A DNA stretch of 64,000 nt, taken from Phytoactinopolyspora halophila. GTDB taxonomy: Bacteria; Actinomycetota; Actinomycetes; Jiangellales; Jiangellaceae. The translations under genes and the position numbers were made by a program. The notes beneath the pieces are model-generated. The model was given only the letters and a program-made list of their open reading frames with translations. It was not told where the DNA came from and ran no database searches. This document shows positions 44,717-55,062 of this stretch, in pieces. Position 1 is the stretch's first letter. Each line of letters opens with the position of its first letter. The DNA lies in contig NZ_QMIG01000001.1 in NCBI RefSeq assembly GCF_003287285.1, positions 310,001 to 374,000 of the forward strand, written 5' to 3'.

Positions 44717-45430
44717 ATGGATCTCACGTTCGGCCAGATCGTTCTCTCCGAGTTCCTCGGCACCGGAATGCTCGTGCTCCTCGGCTGCGGAGTCGTCGCG
44801 AACGTCGTTCTTCCGAAGAACAAGGGGTTCGGTGGTGGCTGGCTGCTGATCTCGGTCGGCTGGGGCCTTGCCGTGTTCTCCGGCGTGTACGTCGCCGCCG
44901 AATCCGGAGCTCACATCAATCCGGCGGTCACGTTCGGGCTCGCCGCCGAAGGCACCACGGCGTGGGCAGACGTTCCGGCGTACCTCACGGGCGAGTTCGC
45001 GGGTGCGATCGCCGGTGCAGCCGTGGTCTTCCTCGCGTACAAGAAGCAGTTCGACGCCGGAGAGGAACCGGATACCAAGCTCGCCGTCTTCTCCACCGGT
45101 CCCGAAGTACGAAGCTACGGGTGGAACGTCGTTACCGAGGTGGTCGGCACGTTCGTCCTGGTGTTCGTGGTGCTGTCGTTCGGCCCGCACCCGATCGATC
45201 TCGGCCCGCTGGCTGTCGGCCTGCTGGTGCTCGTTATCGGCACCTCGCTCGGAGGCCCGACGGGGTACGCGATCAATCCGGCGCGTGACCTGGGGCCGCG
45301 CATCGCCCATGCCCTGTTGCCGATTCCGGGCAAGGGTCCCAATGACTGGGCGTACGCATGGGTACCCGTCGTCGGCCCGATTATCGGCGGTATCCTCGCT
45401 GGACTCGCTGGTGGCGCCGTCTACGGGTGA
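44717..45430 (+). CDS. glpF: Glycerol uptake facilitator (aquaporin family)
   Basis: 237 residues with six helices. The two NPA boxes are present ([12 protein letters not shown] and [12 protein letters not shown]) with the Asp after the second box (PARD), which is typical of glycerol-permeable channels. It is followed 59 bp later by glpK, probably one operon. ATG 44717 has GGGGA/CGCC spacing that is acceptable. Confidence 0.94.
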   Translation: MDLTFGQIVLSEFLGTGMLVLLGCGVVANVVLPKNKGFGGGWLLISVGWGLAVFSGVYVAAESGAHINPAVTFGLAAEGTTAWADVPAYLTGEFAGAIAGAAVVFLAYKKQFDAGEEPDTKLAVFSTGPEVRSYGWNVVTEVVGTFVLVFVVLSFGPHPIDLGPLAVGLLVLVIGTSLGGPTGYAINPARDLGPRIAHALLPIPGKGPNDWAYAWVPVVGPIIGGILAGLAGGAVYG

Positions 45431-45489
45431 CGAAAGGCCCGGGACACGCCAGCCAGACTCTTGCCGCCGACCTTCGAAAAGGAGCATCG

Positions 45490-47007
45490 ATGGCCCGCTA
45501 CATCGCAGCAATCGACCAAGGCACCACGTCCACCCGATGCATGATCTTCGATCACGGCGGCAACGTGATCTCGGTGGACCAGCGTGAACACGAGCAGATC
45601 TTTCCTCGCGCCGGCTGGGTCGAGCACGATCCCGAGGAGATCTGGCGCAACACCCGCGAGGTCTGCGCCGGCGCCCTGGCCAAGGCGGACCTGGTCACCG
45701 ACGACGTCGTCGCGGTGGGTATCACCAACCAGCGTGAGACCACCGTCGTGTGGGACCGCACCACGGGCAAGCCGGTCTACAACGCGATCGTGTGGCAGGA
45801 CACCCGCACCGATGCCATCACCGAGGAGCTGGCCGGGCTCGGTGGCGGGCAGATGCGCTACCACGCCGCGACGGGCCTCCCGCTGGCCACGTACTTCTCC
45901 GGGCCGAAAGCGAAGTGGATCCTCGACAACGTCGAGGGAGCGCGTGCCAAGGCAGACGCCGGCGAGCTGGCGTTCGGCACCATCGACACCTGGCTGCTGT
46001 GGAACGCCACCGGCGGCCCCGACGGCGGCGTGCACGTCACCGATCCCACCAACGCGTCGCGCACCCTGCTGATGGATCTCGACACGCTGGAGTGGAACGA
46101 ACAGAACGCGACCGACATGGGAATTCCCATGTCGATGTTGCCCGAGATCCGGTCGTCGTCGGAGGTCTACGCGCACATCGGCGCCCGCGGGGCGCTGGCG
46201 GGGCTGCCGCTCGCCGGCATCTTGGGTGACCAGCAAGCCGCGACGTTCGGCCAGGCCTGCCTGTCCGTCGGTGAGGCGAAGAACACGTACGGAACCGGAA
46301 ACTTCGTGCTGCTCAACACCGGAACCGAGAAGGTCATGAGCGAGAACGGCCTCCTCACCACCGTGTGCTACAAGATCGGCGAGCAGGATGCCGTGTACGC
46401 GCTCGAAGGGTCCATCGCCGTGACCGGCTCTCTGGTGCAGTGGCTGCGCGACAATCTCGGCCTGATCGACAGCGCCCCCGAGGTGGAACAGCTGGCGCAC
46501 AGCGTCGACGACAACGGCGGCGTTTACTTCGTCCCCGCGTTCTCCGGCCTGTTCGCGCCGTACTGGCGCTCGGATGCCCGGGGCGCGATCGTCGGGTTGA
46601 CCCGTTACGTCACCAGGGGCCACCTGGCCCACGCGGTCCTGCAAGCCACGGCGTTCCAGTCTCGTGAGGTCATCGACGCGATGGACGCCGACTCGGGCGT
46701 GCCGCTCAAGTCGTTGAAGGTGGACGGCGGCATGGTCGGCAACGAACTGCTCATGCAGTTCCAGGCCGACATCCTCGGCGTGCCGGTGATCCGGCCCGTG
46801 GTCGCGGAGACGACGGCGCTGGGCGCCGCCTACGCCGCCGGCTTGGCCGTGGGTTTCTGGGAGAGCGAGGACGAGATCCGAAACAACTGGGCCCAGGACA
46901 AGCAATGGGACCCGGCCATGGACGAAGCCGAGCGCGAGCGGCAATACCGGCTGTGGAAGAAGGCCGTCACCAAGACCTTCGACTGGGTCGACGCCGACAC
47001 GTTCTGA
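45490..47007 (+). CDS. glpK: Glycerol kinase
   Basis: 505 residues of the FGGY family. [19 protein letters not shown] phosphate-1 motif, [22 protein letters not shown] and the FGGY signature region [19 protein letters not shown]. It phosphorylates glycerol imported by GlpF; GlpD then oxidises the product. AAAGGAG lies seven bases upstream of ATG 45490. Confidence 0.97.
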   Translation: MARYIAAIDQGTTSTRCMIFDHGGNVISVDQREHEQIFPRAGWVEHDPEEIWRNTREVCAGALAKADLVTDDVVAVGITNQRETTVVWDRTTGKPVYNAIVWQDTRTDAITEELAGLGGGQMRYHAATGLPLATYFSGPKAKWILDNVEGARAKADAGELAFGTIDTWLLWNATGGPDGGVHVTDPTNASRTLLMDLDTLEWNEQNATDMGIPMSMLPEIRSSSEVYAHIGARGALAGLPLAGILGDQQAATFGQACLSVGEAKNTYGTGNFVLLNTGTEKVMSENGLLTTVCYKIGEQDAVYALEGSIAVTGSLVQWLRDNLGLIDSAPEVEQLAHSVDDNGGVYFVPAFSGLFAPYWRSDARGAIVGLTRYVTRGHLAHAVLQATAFQSREVIDAMDADSGVPLKSLKVDGGMVGNELLMQFQADILGVPVIRPVVAETTALGAAYAAGLAVGFWESEDEIRNNWAQDKQWDPAMDEAERERQYRLWKKAVTKTFDWVDADTF

Positions 47008-47076
47008 GCGGCGGACACGGCCGCCGGCATGCGGATCTCGGGGCGTGGGCGGCGACAGCGGTAAGCTGGGGAAGCG

Positions 47077-48369
47077 ATGACAGAATCGCATGCGCAGCTC
47101 TGGCCCGCGCCCACTGCCTCCCGTCCGGTCGACGCGGCCATCACGCTGCCCGGCTCCAAGTCCGCCACGAATCGTGCGCTGATTCTCGCCGCGCTGGCCA
47201 CCGAGCCATCCACGGTGCGTGGCCCGCTCGTCGCGCGCGACACGCACCTCATGGCCGGCGCGCTGCGGACGCTCGGAGCCGGGATCGACGAGAGCACCGA
47301 TGGGTGGCGCGTCACACCCGCCACCCTGGACGCCGGTGGCTACATCGACTGCGGGCTCGCGGGTACCGTCATGCGCTTCGTGCCTCCCGTGGCCGCCCTC
47401 GCCCGGGGGGACGTCCTGTTCGACGGTGATCCGCATGCCCGCAAGCGGCCGATGGACGCCGTGCTTCACGCGTTGCGCGCGCTGGGCGTCGCCATCGACG
47501 ACACCGCGGACCGCGGCCGGCTGCCGTTCACCATCCGCGGCACCGGCACGGTAGCCGGTGGCGGTGTGCGCATCGATGCCTCGGCGTCGTCGCAGTTCGT
47601 CAGCGGCCTTCTCCTGGCCGCAGCGCGATACGAACAGGGCATCACCGTCGAGCACACCGGCGCGCCGATTCCATCGATCCCGCACATCAGGATGACCGTG
47701 GCGATGCTGCGCGAGCGGGGCGTCGTGGTCGACGACACGCGGGCCGACACCTGGCGGGTACGGCCGGGGCCAATCGCCGGGATCGACACGGACGTCGAGC
47801 CAGACCTGTCCAACGCGGCACCGTTCCTCGGGGCGGCCATGATCACCGGCGGCGAGATACGCGTACCCGGCTGGCCCACGTCCACCACTCAACCCGGGGA
47901 TCAGCTGCGCGACCTCCTCACCCGGATGGGTGCCACCTGCGTCCTTGACGACGGGCTCACCGTGTCCGGCACGGGCACGATCCACGGGATCGACGCCGAC
48001 CTGCACGACGTCGGCGAGCTCACACCGGTGCTTGCCGTGCTGGCGGCGTTCGCCGACACCGACTCGCACCTTCGCGGTATCGCGCACCTGCGCGGCCACG
48101 AGACTGACCGCCTGGCCGCGCTCGCCCGCGAGATCGTCAGCTTGGGAGGCGATGTCACCGAAACCAGCGACGGGCTGATGATCCGGCCCCGGCCACTGCA
48201 CGGCGGTGTCTTCCACACCTATGACGATCACCGAATGGCGCAAGCTGGTGCGTTGCTGGGCCTGACCGTTCCTGGGATACAGGTGGAGAACATCGCAACG
48301 ACGGCGAAAACCCTCCCGGAGTTTCCGGACATGTGGGTTTCGATGACGGGTATGGAGCGCGCGGCGTGA
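47077..48369 (+). CDS. aroA: 3-phosphoshikimate 1-carboxyvinyltransferase (EPSP synthase)
   Basis: 430 residues, sixth step of the shikimate pathway. Seen: [18 protein letters not shown] (substrate Lys and Arg), [35 protein letters not shown], and [18 protein letters not shown] near the end. It overlaps rsgA by four bases (GTGA), so the two are translated together. The gap after glpK is 69 bp and contains no clear terminator. Confidence 0.97.
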   Translation: MTESHAQLWPAPTASRPVDAAITLPGSKSATNRALILAALATEPSTVRGPLVARDTHLMAGALRTLGAGIDESTDGWRVTPATLDAGGYIDCGLAGTVMRFVPPVAALARGDVLFDGDPHARKRPMDAVLHALRALGVAIDDTADRGRLPFTIRGTGTVAGGGVRIDASASSQFVSGLLLAAARYEQGITVEHTGAPIPSIPHIRMTVAMLRERGVVVDDTRADTWRVRPGPIAGIDTDVEPDLSNAAPFLGAAMITGGEIRVPGWPTSTTQPGDQLRDLLTRMGATCVLDDGLTVSGTGTIHGIDADLHDVGELTPVLAVLAAFADTDSHLRGIAHLRGHETDRLAALAREIVSLGGDVTETSDGLMIRPRPLHGGVFHTYDDHRMAQAGALLGLTVPGIQVENIATTAKTLPEFPDMWVSMTGMERAA

Positions 48370-49373
48370 CGAAGCGGCGGTCTCCGGCGTCCTACGACGA
48401 AAGCGACGTCCGGGTCCGCCCTGGTCGTGGCTCTCGTCCACGTAGCAAGATGCGGCCCGCACACCGCAACGCGACGCCCGGCATGGTGACCGCTGTCGAC
48501 CGTGGTCGCTACACCTGCGTCGTGGGTGACGACGAACGCATCGTCGTTGCCATCACCGCGCGAGAACTCGGGCGCAAGGCCGTCGTCGTCGGAGACCGGG
48601 TCGATCTCGTCGGTGACGTCTCCGGTCAGGAGGGCAGCCTGGCGCGGATCGTGCGAGTGCACCCGCGTACGTCGGTGTTGCGCCGGACGGCCGACGACGA
48701 CGATCCGGTCGAGCGGGTCATCGTGGCCAACGCGAGCCACCTCATGATCGTGACGTCCATCGCCGACCCGGAGCCCCGGCCACGGTTGATCGATCGTTGC
48801 CTGGTTGCCGCGTACGACGCCGGCATGACGCCGCTGCTGTGCCTGACCAAATCCGATCTCGGCGATCCGGCCGAGCTGCGCCGCAGGTACGCGCCACTCG
48901 ATGTGCCGACGGTCGCGACCAGTCTCGACGACGATGCCCGCGCCGAGCTGCAGGGGACGTTGCGCGATCGGACGACAGTGCTGGTCGGGCACTCCGGCGT
49001 CGGCAAGTCCACGCTGGTGAATTCCCTCGTACCGGGATCGGATCGGGCCATCGGCGAGGTCAACGTGGTCACCGGCCGGGGTCGGCATACGTCGAGCAGC
49101 GCGGTCGCCCTGCAGCTGCCCCAGGGCGGCTGGGTTATTGACACGCCCGGAATCCGATCGTTCGGGTTGGCACACGTCGATCCCGGGGCATTCATCGAGG
49201 CCTTTCCCGATCTGGCCGCCGAGACGGAACGGTGTCCCCGCGGCTGCACACACTCCTCCGCCGAATCCGAGTGCGCTCTGGACGACGCTGTGGCCGAACG
49301 CCGGCTTGACGGAGAACGGGTGGAATCCTACCGGCGCCTCCTGGCCAGCCGGGAACGCCAGTCAGGCGACTGA
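48366..49373 (+). CDS. rsgA: Ribosome small subunit-dependent GTPase RsgA
   Basis: 335 residues with the circularly permuted GTPase order: an OB-fold N-terminal domain, G4 LCLTKSDL, then G1 [17 protein letters not shown]3 DTPGIRSFG, and a zinc knuckle [14 protein letters not shown]. It matures the 30S subunit and is stimulated by it. The GTG start overlaps the aroA stop. The aroA-rsgA pairing is a recurrent actinobacterial arrangement, and hisN follows. Confidence 0.95.
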   Translation: MTKRRSPASYDESDVRVRPGRGSRPRSKMRPAHRNATPGMVTAVDRGRYTCVVGDDERIVVAITARELGRKAVVVGDRVDLVGDVSGQEGSLARIVRVHPRTSVLRRTADDDDPVERVIVANASHLMIVTSIADPEPRPRLIDRCLVAAYDAGMTPLLCLTKSDLGDPAELRRRYAPLDVPTVATSLDDDARAELQGTLRDRTTVLVGHSGVGKSTLVNSLVPGSDRAIGEVNVVTGRGRHTSSSAVALQLPQGGWVIDTPGIRSFGLAHVDPGAFIEAFPDLAAETERCPRGCTHSSAESECALDDAVAERRLDGERVESYRRLLASRERQSGD

Positions 49374-49566
49374 GCTCCCTACGCGGAATGATCATGTTTG
49401 GTACGTTTCCTCGAGCCGTGACACGGCTGCAGACGTGTTGAGGCTCGAGAAGACATGTTACGGGTCACGGTTGCCCAATGCATGTCAGGGCTCACGAATC
49501 GCGCGTCGAGAAAAAGACGGCACCAAAGGCCCCGATGAGTACGGTCACACCGGTAGATTCTGTCCG

Positions 49567-50367
49567 GTGAGCCATGATGACGATCTCCGATTCGCACACG
49601 TCCTCGCCGACGACGCGGACGCCCAGACGCTGTCTCGTTTCCGGGCCGATCAGCTCGTCGTCGACACGAAGGCGGACAGCACACCCGTCACCGAGGCGGA
49701 TCGCGCCGCCGAGGAGGCGATTCGCCGGACTCTCGGCCGCGCCCGCCCCCGCGATGGCGTTCTCGGTGAGGAATTCGGCACGGACGGCTACCACCACCGG
49801 CGGTGGGTCATCGACCCGATCGACGGGACGAAGAACTTCGTGCGCGGCGTTCCCGTGTGGGCCACGCTAATCGCTCTCATGGTCGACGACGACGTGCTCG
49901 CCGGCGTGGTGTCGGCTCCCGCACTGAACCGGCGCTGGTGGGCGGCACGCGGCGCCGGCGCGTGGACGGGGCGCTCGCTGTCTTCGGCAACACGCTGCCA
50001 GGTGTCCGATGCCGCCACGCTCGACACGGCCTCGCTCTCGTACTCCGATCTCGCCGAGTGGGAGAGACACGGCCTCCTGCCGACATTCCTGGATCTGACC
50101 CGGGCCTGCTGGCGCACCCGGGCATACGGCGATTTCTGGTCCTACATGCTCGTGGCCGAGGGGGCCGTCGACGTCGCCGTCGAACCGGAGCTCGAGCTGT
50201 ACGATCTCGCCGCGTTGGTTCCCATCGTCGAGGAAGCCGGAGGGCGGTTCACCGACCTCACGGGAGGACCGGCACCGCAGGGCAGCAACGCCCTGGCCAC
50301 CAACGGGCGGCTACACGACGAGGTACTCGCGCGGCTGAGCTCGAAACCCCTCACCGGCCTGCCCTAA
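49567..50367 (+). CDS. hisN: Histidinol-phosphatase (inositol monophosphatase family)
   Basis: 266 residues with the IMPase metal-binding motifs: GEEFG (Glu), WVIDPIDGTKNFVRGVP (Asp-Ile-Asp-Gly-Thr), and ELYDLAALVPIVEEAGG near the end. HisN is the actinobacterial histidinol-phosphate phosphatase, and its position after aroA-rsgA is typical. GTG start at 49567. An inositol phosphatase role cannot be excluded. The preceding 193 bp carries no recognisable feature. Confidence 0.88.
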   Translation: MSHDDDLRFAHVLADDADAQTLSRFRADQLVVDTKADSTPVTEADRAAEEAIRRTLGRARPRDGVLGEEFGTDGYHHRRWVIDPIDGTKNFVRGVPVWATLIALMVDDDVLAGVVSAPALNRRWWAARGAGAWTGRSLSSATRCQVSDAATLDTASLSYSDLAEWERHGLLPTFLDLTRACWRTRAYGDFWSYMLVAEGAVDVAVEPELELYDLAALVPIVEEAGGRFTDLTGGPAPQGSNALATNGRLHDEVLARLSSKPLTGLP

Positions 50368-50499
50368 CCGGGCGGCTGCGACTCGTTGCCGGCAATCGGA
50401 CGGAAAAACTCGGCACAGCCGCGTCATAACGGGCACATCGCCCCGTCGTGGTGGGTGAACGGGGAATGCGATGCTGCGCACGATGCGAGGGGTGATGGG

Positions 50500-51342
50500 G
50501 TGCGCCACAACTCTGGGTGCCGCCACGTTGGTGGGCCTGCCACGACGCTCACGGCGTCGTGGCAGGCCCTCCACGGCGCGCAGGCCGACGAAGGCGACGT
50601 TCTCCCACCGCCCGGTGTCGACGCCGTACTCCAGGCGTTGTGGGAGACATCCGGGCAAACGTCGCACGATGCCGGGCCGGAAAAGATCGCCCACGCACTC
50701 ACCATCTACGCGTGGGAATGCGTCGAGCACGAGTCCGATCTGACATGCGCGCTGGCCGATATCGACGCGCTGTGGGACATTCTCGAATCGAACGGGGACG
50801 TCATCGCCTCTCGCTCGGATGCGCATCATTGGGTCACCGACGCCTGGGTGGATGCGATGGCTGCTCAGCGAAGCACGCCCGGAATCGAACCGCTTTCGGG
50901 CCTGCACACCGTCGGCTACCTGCTCGGCCGGGTTCACGAGCTCGACCGGATTTCCGCGACCGAGCCCGCACCACTCGTGGCGCTCCTGGTCACGTGGTCG
51001 GAGTCGGAGAATCCCTGGAGCCGTCTGGCTCATATCTTCGAGGTCGCCTCCGCGCTGCGCGATAATGTGCGCAGAGAAGCCACTCTGTGCCAATTCGGGA
51101 CACACAGTGCACTTGCCCTAGTTCCGGATGATAAACTCGCTCGGGTTGAACGTAGCGCATTACTCAAAGCACTTAACAATGAAGAAGTAGGAAGTAAAGA
51201 TCTCGATGTCGGCCTCACTCCACTACCAGAAGATCGCTCTCGTGTAACTGAACTAATCGGACGAGTTCAGGCCGGATCAATGGTGGGTGATAAATCTGGG
51301 CCGATCGGCTGGTCCCAACACACGAAGAACTATTTAGACTAA
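50500..51342 (+). CDS. Unrecognised soluble protein, possibly with a degenerate GGDEF-like C-terminus
   Basis: 280 residues from a GTG with a plausible AGGGG site; earlier starts (50455) exist. No membrane segment. The segment LALVPDDKLARVERSALLKA with LDVGLTPLPEDRSRVTELIG resembles the last strands of GGDEF-type domains, but the GGDEF box and most of the fold are missing. From about 51080 the DNA becomes much poorer in G+C (about 46% by eye against roughly 68% nearby) with unusual codons, suggesting recent acquisition or replacement of the 3' part. It ends 32 bp before the sigma fusion gene and may be co-transcribed with it. Confidence 0.55.
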   Translation: MRHNSGCRHVGGPATTLTASWQALHGAQADEGDVLPPPGVDAVLQALWETSGQTSHDAGPEKIAHALTIYAWECVEHESDLTCALADIDALWDILESNGDVIASRSDAHHWVTDAWVDAMAAQRSTPGIEPLSGLHTVGYLLGRVHELDRISATEPAPLVALLVTWSESENPWSRLAHIFEVASALRDNVRREATLCQFGTHSALALVPDDKLARVERSALLKALNNEEVGSKDLDVGLTPLPEDRSRVTELIGRVQAGSMVGDKSGPIGWSQHTKNYLD

Positions 51343-51374
51343 CGGCAGACCTTACCGAGTAAAGGACTGCACCG

Positions 51375-54206
51375 TTGACGACTCCAGCCGAAGCACCTAG
51401 CGACGCCGAGCTCATCGAGCGCACTCGCGAAGGCGACATGGCCGCCTATGACGAGCTGTATCGTCGCCACTACGACGACGCCTCGCGGGTAGCGCGGATC
51501 GTGACCGACAACAGCGACGAAGCGCAAGATGTCGTCGCCGAGGCCTTTACACGCGTCTTGACACGACTGCGTGAAGGTGGAGGCCCGGAGACCGACCTCA
51601 CTCCATATTTGCGCACCGTCGTCCGCCGGCTCGCCATCGATCGGCATCGCTCGACGCAGCGGGACGGCAAGCCGTCGGATCCGTCCGTGCTGGAGATCCT
51701 GCCACGGACCGACGACCCCATGGCGCGCGCCACGGATCGTCAACTGGTCCGCAGCGCGTTCGAGACGCTCCCGGATCGGTGGCAGCAAGTCCTCTGGCAC
51801 ACCGAGATCGAAGGGCGCTCGCCGGGTTCCATCGCCGCCACCCTGGGCAGCACGCCGAATGCCGTCGCGGCCCTCGCCTACCGGGCACGCGAAGGGCTGC
51901 GCCAGGCGTATCTGGCGGTCAATCTCTCCTCCGAAGTCCGGGCCGAGTGCCGCCCGTATGCGCCGAAAGTCGCGGCCTACGTTCGTGGCACGCTGTCCGC
52001 ACAGCACACCCGGGCGGTCACGGCGCACCTGGGCGAATGCGAGCACTGCCGCGAACGCCGTGACGAACTCCTCTTGCTGGTCTCCGACCTGCGCGGCACC
52101 TTGTGGCCGGCTCTCTTGCTCCCCGCCACCGCCGGTGCCGCGGCGGCCGGTGCGGCCGCAACCGCTGGCGGCACTGCTGCCGCCAGCGGCGCCGCTGGTG
52201 CCGGAGCGGCAGGAGGCGTTGCCGGCGGTGCTGCCGGCGGCTCGGGCGAGACGGCGGTCCTCGCGGGTGCGGGAGCCGCAGCCGGCGGTGGCACGGCCGG
52301 TGCTGGCGCGGGAACCGGCACGGCCGGAGGCACTGCCGCAGCCGGGGGTGCAGCAGCCGCGGGAAGTGGAACGGCGGCCGCGAGCACGTCCGCTGCCGCC
52401 GGCTCGGGTTCTGGCTCTGGCCTCGGAGCGCTCCTCTCGCCGGGCCGGTTCGCGCGGATGGGAAGCAAGACCCTCGCTGGCGCCGCCGGTGTCGCAGCTG
52501 CTGGCATCATCGTTGCCGGCGCCTACATGATGATGACCGGCTCCCCCGACGACACCGACGACGCCGCCTCGCCACCAGAAACGAGCGAGACGATCGAGAA
52601 CGGCGGATCCCAGCCGGACCAGACCTCCGGCACCTCTGACGACCCGACAGATGATCCGGACGAAACAGAGGAGGATCCCGAGACAGAAGACCCGGACGAT
52701 CCCGACGATCCTCCGGCTGAGGAGGGAGTGCCGGTCAATCGCCAGAACCCGGACGATCCCGACGACACCCCGGATTCTCGGGACACTCCGGACACGACGC
52801 CCAGCGATCCGGACGATCCCACCCAAGATCCGGACGACGAGACACCGTCGCCTCCGAGCATTGACTCGGGTCCATCGGACACGACCGCGACCGCCGGCGA
52901 GCCGGTGACCCTTTCCGTCGATGTCTCCGGTAACCCGTCTCCGTCGTTGCAGTGGCAATACCGGAACCCATCGACCGCCAGCGGTGGTGCACCGATGATG
53001 GGCAGCGCCATGTCGCCAGGCAGTGGAGGGTGGCAAGACGTCGATGGCGCCACCTCCTCCAGCCTCACGATCAGCAACCCGGAGCCGCGGCACGACGGCC
53101 GCCAGTATCGGGTCGTTGCCAGCAACGAACACGGTGACGCCACGACACCCCCGGCCCGGCTGACCGTGCACTACGCACCGGACATCACATCGCACCCATC
53201 GGGCTCGCAGACCGCCGAGGGCGGGAACGTGACTTTCCAGGCGTCCGCCTCGGGAAACCCCGAGCCCGCCAACGTCACCTGGCAGAGCCGCACATCTGGC
53301 GGTTCCTGGGAAGACGTGGGCTCGTCGAACGTGAACCTGCAGGGGTCGCGGTCCACGCTGGAACTCACCGACGTCCGCAGATCACAGAATGGCCGCCAGT
53401 ACCGCGCCGTCTTCTCCAACACGGTCGGATCGGCCACCTCGAACGCGGCCGAGCTGTCCGTGCGCTGGGCGCCGTCGGTGCGCCAGGACCCTTCGGACGC
53501 TCAGGCCGCTACCGGCGAGCAGGCGACGTTCCGGGCCGAGGCGGAAGACGGAAACCCTGGCCCGACGAAGGCGCGCTGGCAGGAGCGCAAGAACGGCGAA
53601 TGGCGAGACATCGGAGTCACGTCCACCGGCCGCAAGGCGGAACTGAGCGTGAAGGTCAACAGTCTCGATCAGAACAACACCAAGTACCGCGTCATTTTCG
53701 AGAATGACATCGGCCACGACTCGAGTTCCGCGGCCACGTTGCGCGTCCATTCCACAGGGTCGATGAGCATCGCCACCCCGGGTGGTGGTCACACGTGGTG
53801 TGCACAACCCAAGGGGGACGGCAAGGACGAGAAGATCGTGCTCGACAGATGCGACAGTTCACCACCGCCGACATGGACGGTCACTCCCGACGACACCGAT
53901 CGTCGGCCCGGCGCCTTTACCGTGCGCTGGTCCGACGGTCGGTGTCTTGGTGTATCACCGAGCCCACGCGACGGCGTCTTTCCCGTCGAACTGAGAAACT
54001 GCGACTCCTCGAAAGATCAGCTCTCGGAGGATCAGCTCTGGGAGTTCGACCCGGAAGACGCCACGCCCCAGCCGATCACGACCTCCTTCGCGCCTATAGG
54101 TGTGGAGGTCTGTCTCGACGTCAAAGGCAACAACATATCGCGCTTCGAAGAACTGATCATCTTCGGTTGCCACGGAGGGCATAACCAGCAGTTCACGTTC
54201 GACTAG
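51375..54206 (+). CDS. ECF sigma factor fused to zinc-finger, membrane helix, acidic stalk, three Ig-like domains and lectin-like tail
   Basis: 943 residues. Region 2 (about 15-90: ELYRRHYDDASRVARIVTDN, DVVAEAFTRVLTRL) and region 4 (about 125-180: PDRWQQVLWHTEIEGRSPGS) make an ECF sigma. Residues 191-245 carry an anti-sigma-like zinc motif (HLGECEHC, 218-225). An Ala/Gly linker (250-350) leads to one membrane helix (366-387), an Asp/Pro-rich stalk (390-500), three Ig-like domains (about 503-600, 602-698, 700-792; WQ and GRQYR signatures) and a ricin-B-like tail (795-943) with six Cys. The topology implies sigma inside and sensor outside. TTG start after AAAGGA. Fusions of this sort are known as an ECF group; this exact architecture I do not recognise. 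Confidence 0.85.
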   Translation: MTTPAEAPSDAELIERTREGDMAAYDELYRRHYDDASRVARIVTDNSDEAQDVVAEAFTRVLTRLREGGGPETDLTPYLRTVVRRLAIDRHRSTQRDGKPSDPSVLEILPRTDDPMARATDRQLVRSAFETLPDRWQQVLWHTEIEGRSPGSIAATLGSTPNAVAALAYRAREGLRQAYLAVNLSSEVRAECRPYAPKVAAYVRGTLSAQHTRAVTAHLGECEHCRERRDELLLLVSDLRGTLWPALLLPATAGAAAAGAAATAGGTAAASGAAGAGAAGGVAGGAAGGSGETAVLAGAGAAAGGGTAGAGAGTGTAGGTAAAGGAAAAGSGTAAASTSAAAGSGSGSGLGALLSPGRFARMGSKTLAGAAGVAAAGIIVAGAYMMMTGSPDDTDDAASPPETSETIENGGSQPDQTSGTSDDPTDDPDETEEDPETEDPDDPDDPPAEEGVPVNRQNPDDPDDTPDSRDTPDTTPSDPDDPTQDPDDETPSPPSIDSGPSDTTATAGEPVTLSVDVSGNPSPSLQWQYRNPSTASGGAPMMGSAMSPGSGGWQDVDGATSSSLTISNPEPRHDGRQYRVVASNEHGDATTPPARLTVHYAPDITSHPSGSQTAEGGNVTFQASASGNPEPANVTWQSRTSGGSWEDVGSSNVNLQGSRSTLELTDVRRSQNGRQYRAVFSNTVGSATSNAAELSVRWAPSVRQDPSDAQAATGEQATFRAEAEDGNPGPTKARWQERKNGEWRDIGVTSTGRKAELSVKVNSLDQNNTKYRVIFENDIGHDSSSAATLRVHSTGSMSIATPGGGHTWCAQPKGDGKDEKIVLDRCDSSPPPTWTVTPDDTDRRPGAFTVRWSDGRCLGVSPSPRDGVFPVELRNCDSSKDQLSEDQLWEFDPEDATPQPITTSFAPIGVEVCLDVKGNNISRFEELIIFGCHGGHNQQFTFD

Positions 54207-54489
54207 TTCCAACCGAATAGACACGAACTCTCTGCCGCTCGACCGGACTGGTCGCGCGGCTTCGTCGCGTCCAGAGCCGGGCCACTCACTGTGACGTCTG
54301 GCGACAATCGCATTGTTAGCTAGCTCACACATGACGCTGACCGTGCGTTGTTCGCATCCAGTCTTAGCAGGTCATCGGGACAGTCAGAGAAAGTCAGAAA
54401 AAATCGGCCAAACCGCGTCATGACGCCGTTCCAGAGACGTCAAGTGGGGCAAGAGGGTCTGATCGTCTCGCCAAGGGGGCTACGCCCAC

Positions 54490-54768
54490 ATGACCGCAAT
54501 GATCGACATTACTGAGCTGCACGCTCAGGACTGGTACGGGCAGCGAGAGAGCTGGCGTGCCTTCGCCGCCTGCCGCGGGATGGACACCGATCTCTTCTTC
54601 CCGGAAGGACGAGGGAGCACGCTGCGCCGACGAGAGGCAGTTGCGAAGAGGATCTGCGAATCCTGTCCGGTTGCCACGCAGTGTCGCCAGGCAGCCGCCG
54701 AACAGCCCGAACGATTCGGCATCTGGGGCGGCTTGACCGAGGGCGAACGCGGCTGGACCCGCCGCTAG
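54490..54768 (+). CDS. WhiB-family iron-sulfur transcription factor
   Basis: 92 residues. The four cluster Cys are visible (AACRGMDTDLFFPEG; ICESCPVATQCRQAA), and GIWGGLTEGERGW is the family turn. It lacks the RGRP AT-hook of WhiB7 and does not match WhiB1. It could be regulated by the sigma fusion upstream (283 bp away). ATG 54490 is preceded by GGGGG; a second ATG three codons in is possible. Strong hairpins follow. Confidence 0.88.
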   Translation: MTAMIDITELHAQDWYGQRESWRAFAACRGMDTDLFFPEGRGSTLRRREAVAKRICESCPVATQCRQAAAEQPERFGIWGGLTEGERGWTRR

Positions 54769-54775
54769 GCGACGT

Positions 54776-54833
54776 CCTGGCCGGTTGCACCTACGCCGCC
54801 CACGCGTGCCCGCCGTGGGTGCAACCGGCCAGG
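54776..54833. terminator. Strong hairpin after the second whiB gene
   Basis: CCTGGCCGGTTGCACC (54776-54791) pairs perfectly with GGTGCAACCGGCCAGG (54818-54833), 16-bp arms, 26-nt loop. Starts eight bases after the whiB stop, so a terminator is likely, although no T-run follows. Confidence 0.75.
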
Positions 54834-54866
54834 CGCTGACGGAACCATCTCGCCGCGCGCGCCGTC

Positions 54867-54911
54867 CATCTGGTGGGTCCGCTGTACGGGGGACAGCGGA
54901 CCCACCAGATG
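54867..54911. terminator. Second strong hairpin in the whiB-GntR intergenic region
   Basis: CATCTGGTGGGTCCGCTGT (54867-54885) and ACAGCGGACCCACCAGATG (54893-54911) are perfect 19-bp arms with a 7-nt loop. Its sequence is unrelated to the first hairpin 33 bp away. Together they form a double barrier between whiB and the GntR gene; a regulatory RNA structure is also possible. Confidence 0.75.
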
Positions 54912-55062
54912 CCTCGGAATCGCCTCAGATCATCCTTGCCGCGCTGCCTCGGATTATTGGGACGGAGTGAGGACCGCGGTCCGATGCAGAGAAGCGGTGT
55001 GTTACGCATGCGGCCGTGGTCCGGCTGTCCGGGACGGGCACGGCCCGCCTAGGTTTCCAAGC

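Noticed and set aside
45421-48462. A 1013-codon open frame antisense to glpK and aroA
   Set aside because: Product of high G+C third positions; the sequence is His/Arg/Gly-rich with no domain, and both plus-strand genes are clear.
49374-49566. A palindromic element copy suggested by AATGATCATG at 49388
   Set aside because: No complementary arm was found within 150 bp.
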